A stretch of 64,000 nucleotides of DNA from AP-15 sp963712825 (GTDB lineage Bacteria; Pseudomonadota; Alphaproteobacteria; ATCC43930; CGMCC-115725): positions 186,001 through 250,000 of the forward strand of contig CAVQJP010000023.1 in the NCBI GenBank assembly GCA_963712825.1, read 5' to 3'. Below are positions 18,305 to 26,816 of the stretch, piece after piece. Each line of letters starts with the position of its first letter. Position 1 is the first letter of the stretch. The notes under the pieces were generated by a model. It was not told where the DNA came from and made no database searches. It saw only the letters and a list, made by a program, of their open reading frames with translations. The position numbers and the translations under genes were made by a program.

Positions 18305-18669
18305 ATCCAGCCAGCGTCTTGACGCCGCAGCTCTAGGGGCCGGATCGATCATGCTAGCTCGCCGGCCGAGCTCGGCGCCGGCAAAGGCTGCCGTCGCCTG
18401 AGGCTCGATTCGAAAATCGATGCCGGGCGCGAAACCGCACCGAGCCGAGCGCTCGCCGCCACGGAACGATTGCTTCGTCTCTACGCCCCGCCCTCCGATT
18501 GCGAGAGCGGCATCGGCAAAAGCTGCGGCCAGCCCCAGCCCGGCGCGGCGACGTTCCGGCGCGGCGGTCCCTGGTGCAGGCCGGGCCGGTTGATATATCT
18601 ATCGCCGAGGCTCACCCATTGCCGCGGCCGGAGACGACACCGCTCGCGGCGCCAGCTCGAGGTCGCGTG
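18305..18669. other. 365-bp gap upstream of pepA, no gene seen
   Basis: No reading frame here has protein-like composition. It includes a small imperfect hairpin (TCGATTCGAAAATCGA, about 18405-18420) and a short A+T-rich patch (TTGATATATC near 18590) that might belong to the pepA promoter. No convincing -35/-10 pair was found. Confidence 0.4.
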
Positions 18670-20175
18670 ATGAAAACAGCCTTTGCCAAGCCGGACCTGC
18701 CCCGTTCCGGCGCCGCCGTCGTCGGTATCTGGGAAGACCGTGCGCTGACGCCTGCCGCCCGCCGGCTCGACGAGGCAACCGACGGGACGATCGCCCGCGC
18801 GCTCGCCGCGGCGGTCCGGTTCAGCGGCAAAAAGGGCGAGCTGTTGGCGATCGTGGCGCCGCCGAAATTGCCGCTCAGCCGCATCGTGCTGGCCGGTCTC
18901 GGCAAGCCCGAGCGCGCCGACGCGCGGCTCTTCGAGGAGCTCGGCGGGGCGCTCGCGGCGCATCTGAACGGAGCCGGCGAAACCGAGGCGACGGTCGCCG
19001 TCGATGTCGCGGAGGGTGCGCCCGCTTCCGCCGGCGACGCCGCGGCAGCGGTGGCTTTCGGCGCGGCGCTGCGCTCCTATCGCTTCGACAAATACAAGAC
19101 CAGGCAGAAGCCCGAGAAAAAGCCGTCGCTGGCGCGGCTGACGGTTGCGACCGATGCGGCGGAAGCGGCCGAGCGCGCCTATCGGCCGCTCGAAGCGGCC
19201 GCCGAGGCGGTCTTTTTTACGCGCGACCTCGTTTCCGAGCCGGCCAATGTGATCTATCCCGAGACCCTTGCCGACGCGGCGCAAACCCTCGAGAAGCTCG
19301 GCGTCGAGGTCGAGGTGCTCGACGAGCGGGCGATGCGCGCGCTGGGGATGGGGGCGTTGCTCGGGGTCGCGCAGGGCAGCGCCCGGCCGCCGCGGCTCGT
19401 CGTCATGCAATGGCACGGCGCCGGCAAGTCCGATCAAACCGCGCCGCTCGCCTTTATCGGCAAGGGCGTCACCTTCGACACCGGCGGCATCTCGATCAAG
19501 CCCGCCGCCGGCATGGGCGAGATGAAATGGGACATGGCCGGGTCGGCCGTCGTCATCGGCCTGATGCGGCTGTTGGCGGCGCGCCGGGCCAAGGTCGACG
19601 CCGTCGGCATCGTCGGCCTGGTCGAAAACATGCCTTCGGGCACGGCCCAGCGGCCCGGCGACATCGTCACCTCGATGTCGGGCCAAACGATCGAGGTGCT
19701 GAACACCGACGCCGAGGGGCGGCTCGTTCTCGCCGACGCGATGTGGTACTGCCAGGATCGCTTCAAGCCGCGGCTGATGATCGATTTGGCGACCTTGACC
19801 GGCGCCATCATCGTGGCGCTTGGGCACAACAATGCCGGCCTGTTCGCCAATGACGACGAGCTGGCCGCGCGGCTGATCGAGACCGGCAAGGCGGTCGGCG
19901 AGGAGGTCTGGCGCATGCCCTTGGGCGACGCCTACGACCGCGACATCGACAGCGATGCCGCCGACGTCAAGAACATCGGCGGCGGCCGCGCTGCCGGCAG
20001 CGTCACCGCAGCGCAGTTTCTGCAACGTTTTGTCGACAAGGTGCCGTGGGCCCATCTGGACATCGCCGGGATGGCGTGGTCGAGCAAGGATTCGCCGACC
20101 GTGCCCAAGGGTGCAACCGCGTTTGGCGTGCGCCTGCTTGACCGCTTTGTCGCCCGCTACTACGAGAGGGAATAG
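18670..20175 (+). CDS. pepA: leucyl aminopeptidase PepA (M17)
   Basis: Cytosolic two-metal aminopeptidase that removes N-terminal residues; 501 residues from ATG 18670. The metal and catalytic block FIGKGVTFDTGGISIKP (Lys and Asp ligands) is present, as is the M17 signature NTDAEGRLVLADA. An N-terminal macro-like domain spans about residues 1-170. An upstream in-frame GTG exists at 18499, but the segment it would add is Arg/Pro-rich and unlike the family. It is followed after 7 bp by holC and then ndk, a widely conserved order in proteobacteria. Confidence 0.95.
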   Translation: MKTAFAKPDLPRSGAAVVGIWEDRALTPAARRLDEATDGTIARALAAAVRFSGKKGELLAIVAPPKLPLSRIVLAGLGKPERADARLFEELGGALAAHLNGAGETEATVAVDVAEGAPASAGDAAAAVAFGAALRSYRFDKYKTRQKPEKKPSLARLTVATDAAEAAERAYRPLEAAAEAVFFTRDLVSEPANVIYPETLADAAQTLEKLGVEVEVLDERAMRALGMGALLGVAQGSARPPRLVVMQWHGAGKSDQTAPLAFIGKGVTFDTGGISIKPAAGMGEMKWDMAGSAVVIGLMRLLAARRAKVDAVGIVGLVENMPSGTAQRPGDIVTSMSGQTIEVLNTDAEGRLVLADAMWYCQDRFKPRLMIDLATLTGAIIVALGHNNAGLFANDDELAARLIETGKAVGEEVWRMPLGDAYDRDIDSDAADVKNIGGGRAAGSVTAAQFLQRFVDKVPWAHLDIAGMAWSSKDSPTVPKGATAFGVRLLDRFVARYYERE

Positions 20176-20182
20176 CTCGTTT

Positions 20183-20629
20183 TTGGCTGAGGTCGGCTTT
20201 TACCACCTGCTGTCGACACCGCTTGAACGGGCGCTGCCGAAACTCCTCGAACGGGCGCGCGCGCACGGTCATCCGGTCGTCGTCAGGTGCGGCTCGGCCG
20301 AGCGGGCGGCGCAGCTCGACGCTGTGCTGTGGACCTATGAAGAAGCAAGCTTTCTGCCGCACGGCTCGGCCCGCGACGGTGCCGCGGCGCGCCAGCCGAT
20401 CTGGCTGACCGAAGGCGGCGAGAACCCGAACGGGGCGACGATGCTGGTGCTGGTGGACGGGGTCGAAGCCGGCGATCTGGCGGCCTTTGCGCGCTGCGCC
20501 GACCTGTTCGACGGCAACGACGACGATGCCGTCGCCGCCGCCCGCGACCGTTGGCGCCGTGCCCGCGCCGCCGGCCACGAGCTGACCTATTGGCAGCAGA
20601 CCGGCGCCGGCTGGGAGCGTCGCGCCTGA
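20183..20629 (+). CDS. holC: DNA polymerase III chi subunit HolC
   Basis: 148-residue clamp-loader accessory protein that contacts SSB. Family landmarks are the start EVGFYHLLSTPLERALPKLL, VVVRCGSAERAAQLDAVLWT and the region FLPHGSA...QPIWLT. The start is a TTG at 20183, seven bases after the pepA stop; no ATG or GTG fits. The pepA-holC pairing is common in proteobacteria and supports the call despite low sequence conservation of chi. Confidence 0.88.
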   Translation: MAEVGFYHLLSTPLERALPKLLERARAHGHPVVVRCGSAERAAQLDAVLWTYEEASFLPHGSARDGAAARQPIWLTEGGENPNGATMLVLVDGVEAGDLAAFARCADLFDGNDDDAVAAARDRWRRARAAGHELTYWQQTGAGWERRA

Positions 20630-20701
20630 CCCCGGGTGATTGCCGGGCGGGCGCGCGATTGCTATAACCCAGCCGCTCCACTCCGACTGCCAAAGGCGAC
20701 G

Positions 20702-21124
20702 ATGGCTACTGAACGGACGCTGTCGATCCTCAAGCCGGACGCGACCCGGCGCAACCTGACGGGCGCGATCAACGACCGCTTCGAGCGGCGCGGACTGCGC
20801 GTCGTCGCGCAAAAGCGCATCGCGCTGACCGCCGGTCAGGCGGAGCGCTTTTACGCAGTCCACGCCGAGCGCCCGTTCTATCGCGGGCTGGTCGAGTTCA
20901 TGACCTCGGGGCCGGTGGTCGTCCAGGTCCTGGAAGGCCCCGACGCGGTGGCGCTCAGCCGCGAGATCATGGGCGCGACCGATCCGGCAAAGGCCGCGCC
21001 GGGGACGATCCGCAAGGATTTCGCCGAGTCGATCGAAGCGAATTCGGTGCACGGCTCCGATTCGCCCGACAACGCGGCGCAGGAGATCGCCTTCTTCTTT
21101 TCGGCGATCGAGATCGCATCCTAG
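20702..21124 (+). CDS. ndk: nucleoside diphosphate kinase Ndk
   Basis: 140-residue enzyme that exchanges gamma-phosphate among NTPs. The phosphorylated His lies in NSVHGSDSPDNA and the nucleotide-binding Lys in ILKPDATRRN. Length matches the family. It completes the pepA-holC-ndk group. Its TAG stop overlaps by one base the GTG start of the next gene, the O-antigen-ligase-like protein. Confidence 0.97.
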   Translation: MATERTLSILKPDATRRNLTGAINDRFERRGLRVVAQKRIALTAGQAERFYAVHAERPFYRGLVEFMTSGPVVVQVLEGPDAVALSREIMGATDPAKAAPGTIRKDFAESIEANSVHGSDSPDNAAQEIAFFFSAIEIAS

Positions 21125-22395
21125 TGCAAGCCGGCGGGCATCCGCACGCGACGGCCGGCGCCCGCGCGCTGCAAGCGCCGCGGGTTCCGGCGCGAACCAG
21201 CCTGCGGCCGCTCGCCGCCGGCTGCGAGACCGGTCTCGACATCACGGCGCTGCTGTTCTTTCCGCTGCTGGTCGTGGCGCCGCGCGGGATCGCGCCGCTC
21301 GCCGCGGCAGCTGGTCTCTTTGGCGCCGGCCTGGTCTGGTCGACAGGTTGGCGGCCGGCATCAACCCCGGCGCTCGCCGCCCCGGCCGGGATGCTCGCGG
21401 CATTGCTGGTCTGGGGCGCCGCTTCGGCGGCTTGGGCGCTCGATCCGCCGCGCGCGCTCGAGCAGGCAGCGCGGCTCGCCGGTCTTTTTGCCGCGGCGCT
21501 CGCGATGGCGGCGGCGGCCGGCCGCGTTTCGGCGCCGCGCCGGCTCGCGTCGTTTCTGCTCGCCGGCTTTGCCGCGGCACTGGTCATGGCGACGGTCGAC
21601 CTCGCCACTCACGGGGCGGTCAGCAAACCGTTCTCCACCCGCGTTTATCAGCCGGCCTGGCTCAACCAGGCATCGGTTGCGTTTGCGATCCTGCTGCTGC
21701 CGACAAGTGCCGCGGTGATCGCCGCCGCCCGCCGATCGGCTGGCCTGCTGCTCACCCTCCTCGGAGCGGCGACGATCTTCGTGCTCGCCGGAACCGCGGC
21801 CAAGACCGCGCTCGCCGCCGGTTTGCCGATTGCGCTCTTATGCTGGTACCGGCGCGCCCCGGCCGCTCGGGTGCTGGCGGTGATGGCTGTTCTCGTTGTC
21901 GTCACCGCGCCTTTGACCTTTGCCCGGCTTGACCGTGGAACCGGATTTCTGCGGACCGCCGATTCGGTCAAGCTTTCGGCCGGACACCGGCTGCTGATCT
22001 GGTCCTTTGTCGGCGACCGCATCGCCGAGCATCCGTTGCGCGGCTGGGGGTTGGATTCGTCGCGCGCGATCCCCGGCGGCACCGATTTGATCCGACCCAA
22101 CCAGGCGTGGCTGCCGCTCCACCCGCACAACGCGCCGCTTCAGCTGTGGCTCGAGCTCGGCGTTCCCGGCGTCGTGCCGTTCGCGCTGCTGGGCGGCTGG
22201 CTGTGGCTTGCTCTCGGCCGCGCCGACTGGCCGCGCTTTTACGCCGCCGCAGTCGGCGGAAGTCTCGCCACCGCCTTTGCCGCGTCATTGGCGACTTACG
22301 GCATCTGGCAGGAATGGTGGGAGGGCACGTTGGCCTTCGCGCTCTTTATGGTGTTGGCCATGGCGCGGGTCGCCGCCGAGGCGCGGTCGCGTTGA
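21124..22395 (+). CDS. O-antigen ligase-like (WaaL/RfaL family) membrane protein
   Basis: 423 residues with about eleven transmembrane helices and the typical long periplasmic loop late in the protein, which holds the Wzy_C segment LLIWSFVGDRIAEHPLRGWG and the conserved His in LPLHPHNAPLQLWLELGVPG. The family includes O-antigen ligases, Wzy polymerases and other lipid-carrier-to-acceptor glycan ligases; the architecture fits WaaL best but a polymerase cannot be excluded. The GTG start overlaps the ndk stop by one base. The following LLM gene overlaps its own stop by one base (TGATG), so the genes are co-transcribed. Confidence 0.78.
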   Translation: MQAGGHPHATAGARALQAPRVPARTSLRPLAAGCETGLDITALLFFPLLVVAPRGIAPLAAAAGLFGAGLVWSTGWRPASTPALAAPAGMLAALLVWGAASAAWALDPPRALEQAARLAGLFAAALAMAAAAGRVSAPRRLASFLLAGFAAALVMATVDLATHGAVSKPFSTRVYQPAWLNQASVAFAILLLPTSAAVIAAARRSAGLLLTLLGAATIFVLAGTAAKTALAAGLPIALLCWYRRAPAARVLAVMAVLVVVTAPLTFARLDRGTGFLRTADSVKLSAGHRLLIWSFVGDRIAEHPLRGWGLDSSRAIPGGTDLIRPNQAWLPLHPHNAPLQLWLELGVPGVVPFALLGGWLWLALGRADWPRFYAAAVGGSLATAFAASLATYGIWQEWWEGTLAFALFMVLAMARVAAEARSR

Positions 22396-23438
22396 TGCGC
22401 GTCTTCACGTCGCTGCCGACGCGGCAATGGCGCGAGGCCGGGCCGTTTGCCGCCGCCGCCGAGGCCGCCGGGTTCGACGCGCTGGCGACGGTCGAGCTTG
22501 GCCACGACCCGTTCGCGCCGCTTGCCTTCGCCGGGCTCGCCACCGGCAGGATCGAGCTGACGACCTCGGTCGCCGTCGCCTTTCCGCGCAGCCCGACCGT
22601 GATCGCGAGCCAAGCCTGGGATTTGCACGCGAACGCGAACGGCCGCTTTGTCCTGGGTCTCGGCAGCCAGGTGAAAGGTCACAACGAGCGCCGCTTTGGG
22701 GTCGCGTGGAGCGCGCCGGCGCCGCGGCTGCGCGACTATGTCGGCGCGTTGCGCGCGATCTGGCGGTGCTGGGAAACCGGGGAGCGGCTCGACTACCGCG
22801 GAACCCATTACCAGCTCACCCTGATGACCCCCGATTTTTCGCCCGAGCCGACCGGGCTGCCGCCGGTCCCGGTCGCCATCGCTGCGGTCGGCGAGGCGAT
22901 GCTCAGGGTCGCGGGCGAGGTTTGCGACGGCGTGCGCCTGCATCCCTTGTGCTCGCGCCGCTATCTCGAAGAGGTCTGCCTGCCGCAATTGCGCGCGGGA
23001 TTGCAGCGCGGCGGCCGGCGCCGCGAGAATTTCGACCTGCACGGCGGCGGTTTTGTCGCGACCGGCGCGGACGAGGCCGCGGTCGCGGCGGCGGTCGACA
23101 CCGTTCGCCGGCGCGTCGCCCTCTACGGCTCGACCCGCACCTACCTGCCGATCCTGGCGCTGCACGGGCTCGACGATCTCGGGCTCAAATTGCATCGCCT
23201 GTCGGTCGAAGGCCGGTGGAACGAAATGCCGGGCGAAATATCGGACGACACGGTACGGCTCTTCGCCGCCTGCGGCAGCTATCGCGAGATCGCGGCTGCG
23301 ATCGAAGCGCGCTTCGGGGGCCTTGCCGATGCGATCGATCTCGGCTTTCCGGCCGACGCTCCGGCCGGGTTGCGGCGCGAGCTGGTAGCCGACATCCGCC
23401 GCATACCGCATCTCTTCGAAGGGTTCGCCACCGCCTGA
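22395..23438 (+). CDS. LLM-class flavin-dependent oxidoreductase (F420-type family)
   Basis: 347-residue TIM-barrel oxidoreductase of the bacterial luciferase-like family. The features are an N-terminal strand MRVFTSLPTRQW, the segment ELTTSVAVAFPRSPTVIASQ, the family-typical LGLGSQVKGHNERRFG, and PVPVAIAAVGEAMLRVAGEVCDGVRLHP near the middle. The family matches a subset annotated as F420-dependent (MSMEG_2256-like), but use of FMN is possible since many alphaproteobacteria lack F420. The ATG overlaps the preceding stop by one base. The substrate is unknown. Confidence 0.75.
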   Translation: MRVFTSLPTRQWREAGPFAAAAEAAGFDALATVELGHDPFAPLAFAGLATGRIELTTSVAVAFPRSPTVIASQAWDLHANANGRFVLGLGSQVKGHNERRFGVAWSAPAPRLRDYVGALRAIWRCWETGERLDYRGTHYQLTLMTPDFSPEPTGLPPVPVAIAAVGEAMLRVAGEVCDGVRLHPLCSRRYLEEVCLPQLRAGLQRGGRRRENFDLHGGGFVATGADEAAVAAAVDTVRRRVALYGSTRTYLPILALHGLDDLGLKLHRLSVEGRWNEMPGEISDDTVRLFAACGSYREIAAAIEARFGGLADAIDLGFPADAPAGLRRELVADIRRIPHLFEGFATA

Positions 23439-23445
23439 GCGCTCG

Positions 23446-23787
23446 TCAATGCTGATGAATCAGCAAGACCCCGCTGGCGATCAGCACCAGACCCCCGATC
23501 TGCGGCCATCCGAACGGTTCGCCCCACAGAAAATGGGCGATCAGGGCAACGATCACGTAGCCCGTCGACACCGTAGGAAACGCGACCGAAACCGGAATCT
23601 GCTTGAGCGCGACGATGTAGCAGAGGGCGGCAAACAGATAAATCGCCAGGCCGAGCAACGTGATCGGGTTCTGGAACTGCGCCGCTACCGTCGCCAACTC
23701 GTTTGCCGCGGTTTTCAGCGTGATCTGCCCGGCGATCCCGAGCAGGATCGATCCGGCCAAGCTCGCGTAGGAGACGAGCTCCCTCAT
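23446..23787 (-). CDS. SMR/EamA-type four-helix membrane carrier
   Basis: 113 residues, almost all in four transmembrane helices (about 9-27, 44-62, 68-88, 95-111). The pattern (AGQITLKTAA, PVSVAFPTVSTGYVIVALIA, FLWGEPFG, GLVLIASGVLLI) is that of the small multidrug resistance superfamily. Several relatives (ArnE/ArnF) flip undecaprenyl-linked sugars rather than drugs; the neighbouring glycosyltransferase makes a lipid-carrier role plausible but unproven. ATG 23787 is preferred over TTG 23796. It converges with the LLM gene with only 7 bp between stops. Confidence 0.7.
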   Translation of the reverse strand: MRELVSYASLAGSILLGIAGQITLKTAANELATVAAQFQNPITLLGLAIYLFAALCYIVALKQIPVSVAFPTVSTGYVIVALIAHFLWGEPFGWPQIGGLVLIASGVLLIHQH

Positions 23788-23872
23788 GATCCACAACCCA
23801 TCGCTTGCGCCCGGGCATAAGGCTACGCTCGGCGGCTGAAGACTTTGTAGCCGGGGTCGGCCCCCGCGAGGA

Positions 23873-25036
23873 TCATAACCCGGCCGCCGCCATCATCGCC
23901 CCGAGAACGCGCTCCGCGGCAAAATAACCGTCGGCGAGGTCGCGCGCCGCCCGGCTGTGGCCCCGATAGTCGGCCGCGATCGCGTCGATGCCGGCAAGCG
24001 CGTCGTCCTCGCTGGCGAACTCGAACAGGCCGCGGCCCACCGGGTAGAATTTGCTGAACCCGGTGCGCATCGTCACGACCGGCCGTCCGGCGGCGAGGTA
24101 GCACACGCTGCGATCGCTGAACCAGCCGCTGTTCGGACGCACATAGATGTCCTTCGCGACGGTGAGCTCGCCGCGCGAATCGGCGATAAAGCCGCGATAG
24201 GCGTTCATGTCCGCTGAAACCGGACCAGGATCGACCAAGCTCCACCCGACGTTGGCGATCAGGTCGCGCGCGGCATGGTCGGGCGGAGCCATCGCCACCG
24301 CAAAACAGGTCTGCGGCCGACGGCGCGGCAGGTCGAGAAACCGCAGAAAGTTGACGTGCTTCGACCAGACATAGCGGGCGCCGGCGAATTCGATGTCCTT
24401 CCCCTTGTTCTCCCAGGTTGCGATCGTCGTAAAGCAGCGCGCGTCGCCCTCGGCCGCGGGCCACAGGTCGAGCACGACCGGCGGCCGGGTCGGCTGCCAC
24501 GGGATCCCGGAAAGCGGCACCGGGCAATCGGGCGACCCCAAATTCTCGCCGTAGGTAAAAAAGTGGGTGTGGGCGTCGAGATAGGCGCGCGCCGCCGGAT
24601 CCGCCTCGGCGTATTTGATTTGCTCATAGACGGGGTCGGTGTCGACCATGATGCGCACCGGGCAGGCCAAATGCTCCTCGCGCAGCTTGGTGGCCCCGCA
24701 CAGATTGACCAGACCGTCGGCCTCGGCGTAGAGCCGCCGCACCTGTTCGCCGGGCAGCCCGTGCCATTCGTCGTTGATCGCATCCCAATAGGCCCAACGC
24801 CCGCCGAGACCATGGCTTTCCATCGCCCGGCGCAGATAGGCGACGTTGTAGGCGCAGCCCATCATGACGCTGGCGACGCGGGGATCGTACGGGTTGGCCC
24901 CGCCATCTTCGATATACCAGACCTCATAGCCGAGCCGTTGCAGCCCGACCAGGTAATGCATCGCCTGCCAGGCTATGCCGGCGAGCGGCATCTGGCCGAC
25001 AAAATGAAGGACGAGAATCGTGCCGCGTTTGTTCAA
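23873..25036 (-). CDS. GT-B-like glycosyltransferase, specificity unknown
   Basis: 387 residues. The N-terminus (ILVLHFVGQMPLAGIAWQA then RLGYEVWYIEDGG) is a GT-B-like Rossmann start. The C-terminal half contains GLVNLCGATKL, the segment PNSGWFSDRSVCYLAAGRPVVTMRTGF and FASEDDALAGIDAI, which resembles the donor-binding lobe of family-1-like transferases (a Ser/Asp-rich loop, then conserved AxGxPVV). No membrane helix or signal peptide is evident. It may act on an envelope glycan together with the upstream ArnT-like and WaaL-like genes; this is inference from position. Confidence 0.6.
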   Translation of the reverse strand: MNKRGTILVLHFVGQMPLAGIAWQAMHYLVGLQRLGYEVWYIEDGGANPYDPRVASVMMGCAYNVAYLRRAMESHGLGGRWAYWDAINDEWHGLPGEQVRRLYAEADGLVNLCGATKLREEHLACPVRIMVDTDPVYEQIKYAEADPAARAYLDAHTHFFTYGENLGSPDCPVPLSGIPWQPTRPPVVLDLWPAAEGDARCFTTIATWENKGKDIEFAGARYVWSKHVNFLRFLDLPRRRPQTCFAVAMAPPDHAARDLIANVGWSLVDPGPVSADMNAYRGFIADSRGELTVAKDIYVRPNSGWFSDRSVCYLAAGRPVVTMRTGFSKFYPVGRGLFEFASEDDALAGIDAIAADYRGHSRAARDLADGYFAAERVLGAMMAAAGL

Positions 25037-25204
25037 GGGTTGTGTCCGCTGTCGTGTCCCGGCGGCACAACGGCCGGGCCGGCGAATTCATTTCCGCGGA
25101 TCGCGGCACGCCCGGCGCGGCGCTCACCCTGATGCAGGCCGCCGGCAAGACCCCAAACCGCGTGGGGTTGCCTGCTCTTTGCACGCCATGATAGGCAGGG
25201 AGCG

Positions 25205-25669
25205 ATGATCGACAACATCATAGGATGGTTGACCGGCGCGCCGGCGGACGGCGGCGGACCGCCGCCCGACGAGCTCAGGCTGGCGCTCACCGCGCTCCTC
25301 GTCGAGGCGGCCCACAGCCACGATCACTTTGACGAGAAGGAGCGCGCCGTCGTCGCCCGGCTGCTGCAGCGGCATTTCAACCTGTCGCCCGATAACGCCC
25401 GCGCGCTGCTTGCTGCCGGCGAGCGTGAGGCCGAGCGCTCGGCCGAGCTGTTTCACTTAACCCGAATCGTCAACGAGCGGCTGTCCTTCGACCAGCGCGT
25501 CGAGCTGATCGAGATGCTGTGGGAAGTCGCCTATGCCGACGGTGTGCTCGACGAATACGAGGACAGCCTGCTGCGCCGCGTCGGCGGGCTGATCTATGTG
25601 CCCGATCGCGAGCGCGGCATGGCGCGCCAGCGCGTCCTCAAGCGGCTGGGGCTCGGCGACACCGTCTGA
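25205..25669 (+). CDS. TerB-family protein
   Basis: 154 residues with the TerB helical fold signature: ALLVEAAHSHDHFDEKERAVVARLL and a second repeat RVELIEMLWEVAYADGVLDEYEDSLLRRVGGLI, each with acidic EF-like ends. TerB-like proteins occur in tellurite-resistance operons but also alone in many genomes with unclear roles in metal or stress responses. No other ter genes are present, so resistance should not be assumed. It precedes the ferredoxin gene by 53 bp. Confidence 0.8.
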   Translation: MIDNIIGWLTGAPADGGGPPPDELRLALTALLVEAAHSHDHFDEKERAVVARLLQRHFNLSPDNARALLAAGEREAERSAELFHLTRIVNERLSFDQRVELIEMLWEVAYADGVLDEYEDSLLRRVGGLIYVPDRERGMARQRVLKRLGLGDTV

Positions 25670-25722
25670 TCCCTCGCCGAACCGGCCGGCGCGCGCCCAA
25701 GCTCAGGAGAAGAGGCCCTGCC

Positions 25723-26058
25723 ATGACCTACGTCGTCACCGAATCCTGCATCCGCTGCAAATACATGGATTGCGTCGAGGTGTGCCCGGTCGACTGCTTC
25801 TACGAGGGCGAGAACATGCTCGTCATCCACCCCGACGAATGCATCGACTGCGGGGTGTGCGAACCGGAATGCCCGGTCGACGCGATCATTCCGGACAGCG
25901 AGACCGAGGCCGAGCGCTGGGTCGAGCTGAACCGCGAATATGCGGCTTCCTGGCCCAACATCACGCGGAAAAAGCCCGAGCCCGCCGATGCCGACGAATG
26001 GAAGGAGGTCGCCGACAAATACGAGAAGTTCTTCAGCCCCAAGCCCGGCGGCGCCTGA
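25723..26058 (+). CDS. fdxA: 7Fe-type ferredoxin FdxA
   Basis: 111-residue electron carrier with one 3Fe-4S and one 4Fe-4S cluster. The cysteine pattern is visible: SCIRCKYMDCVEVCPVDC in the first half and ECIDCGVCEPECPVDAI in the second. The C-terminal extension (ADEWKEVADKYEKFFSPKPG) is the form common in alphaproteobacteria. The ribosome-binding stretch AGGAGAAGAGG sits before ATG 25723. It is followed by carD, a recurring alphaproteobacterial arrangement. Confidence 0.96.
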   Translation: MTYVVTESCIRCKYMDCVEVCPVDCFYEGENMLVIHPDECIDCGVCEPECPVDAIIPDSETEAERWVELNREYAASWPNITRKKPEPADADEWKEVADKYEKFFSPKPGGA

Positions 26059-26284
26059 GAGCAAAGCGGCGGCGTTGACCGCGATGGCCCGCGCTATGCG
26101 TCCCCCGCATGTGTGACCCGCTGGTCTTCGGCCGAGCTTTCATGATATTAGATTGACAGTGCTATTGACGCGTTCCCCTCCGGTTCCGCGCTCCTCACCG
26201 AGATGTGGGCGCTCGCCGTTGCGCCAGCGCGACAGGTCGAAGCGTCCCGGCATTACATACTCGGTTCGATGGTGAGAGACGGCC

Positions 26285-26782
26285 ATGATGTCGGAAAAAC
26301 CCCCTTTCGCAGTCGAAGACCTCGTCGTCTACCCGACGCATGGCGTAGGCAAGATTGTCGGCATCGAAATTCAGGAGATCGCCGGGCACACGCTGAACGT
26401 CTTTGTGGTGCTGTTCGACAAGGACCGCATGACCTTGCGCGTGCCGCTCGCCAAGGCCAAGGTCTCGGGTCTGCGCAAATTGTCGAGCCGCAAGGAGATG
26501 GACGCGGCGCTCGCCAAGCTGCGCGGTCGCTCGCGCGCCAAGCGCACGATGTGGAGCCGGCGGGCGCAGGAATACCAAGCCAAGATCGCCTCGGGCGATC
26601 CCGCCTCGATCGCCGAGGTCGTGCGCGACCTCTACCGCAATGCCGGACAACCCGAGCAATCCTACAGCGAGCGTCAGATCTACCAGGCGGCGCTCGACCG
26701 CTTCGTGCGCGAATTTGCCGCTGTCGAGCGCATCGACGAGACCACTGCGACCCAACGCGTCGAGCAGCTGCTGACCGCCTGA
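26285..26782 (+). CDS. carD: CarD/CdnL-family RNA polymerase-binding regulator
   Basis: 165-residue protein with an N-terminal RNA-polymerase-interaction Tudor-like domain (EDLVVYPTHGVGKIVGIE, then VLFDKDRMTLRVPL) and a C-terminal helical DNA-binding region (RMWSRRAQEYQAKI-like, seen as TMWSRRAQEYQAKIASGD). CarD/CdnL binds RNA polymerase beta and stabilises open complexes, notably at rRNA promoters. Two adjacent ATGs occur; 26285 is used. The 226-bp gap upstream probably holds its promoter, but no clear -35/-10 pair is seen. The next gene on this strand is the degenerate metallophosphoesterase, 34 bp after the stop. Confidence 0.95.
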   Translation: MMSEKPPFAVEDLVVYPTHGVGKIVGIEIQEIAGHTLNVFVVLFDKDRMTLRVPLAKAKVSGLRKLSSRKEMDAALAKLRGRSRAKRTMWSRRAQEYQAKIASGDPASIAEVVRDLYRNAGQPEQSYSERQIYQAALDRFVREFAAVERIDETTATQRVEQLLTA

Positions 26783-26816
26783 TCCCTGCGGTCCCACAGA
26801 GGACCCGCGGGCGAGG

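Noticed and set aside
22395..23438. Evidence that the organism makes cofactor F420
   Set aside because: The LLM family is broad; one member does not show F420 use and no fbi or cof genes are in the window.
25205..25669. Tellurite resistance locus
   Set aside because: Only a TerB-like protein is present; no terC, terD or terZ is nearby, and lone TerB proteins are common.
26059..26284. A sigma-70 promoter for carD with TTGACA near 26153
   Set aside because: A good -35-like hexamer is present but no -10 hexamer occurs at 16-18 bp, so I did not list it as a promoter.
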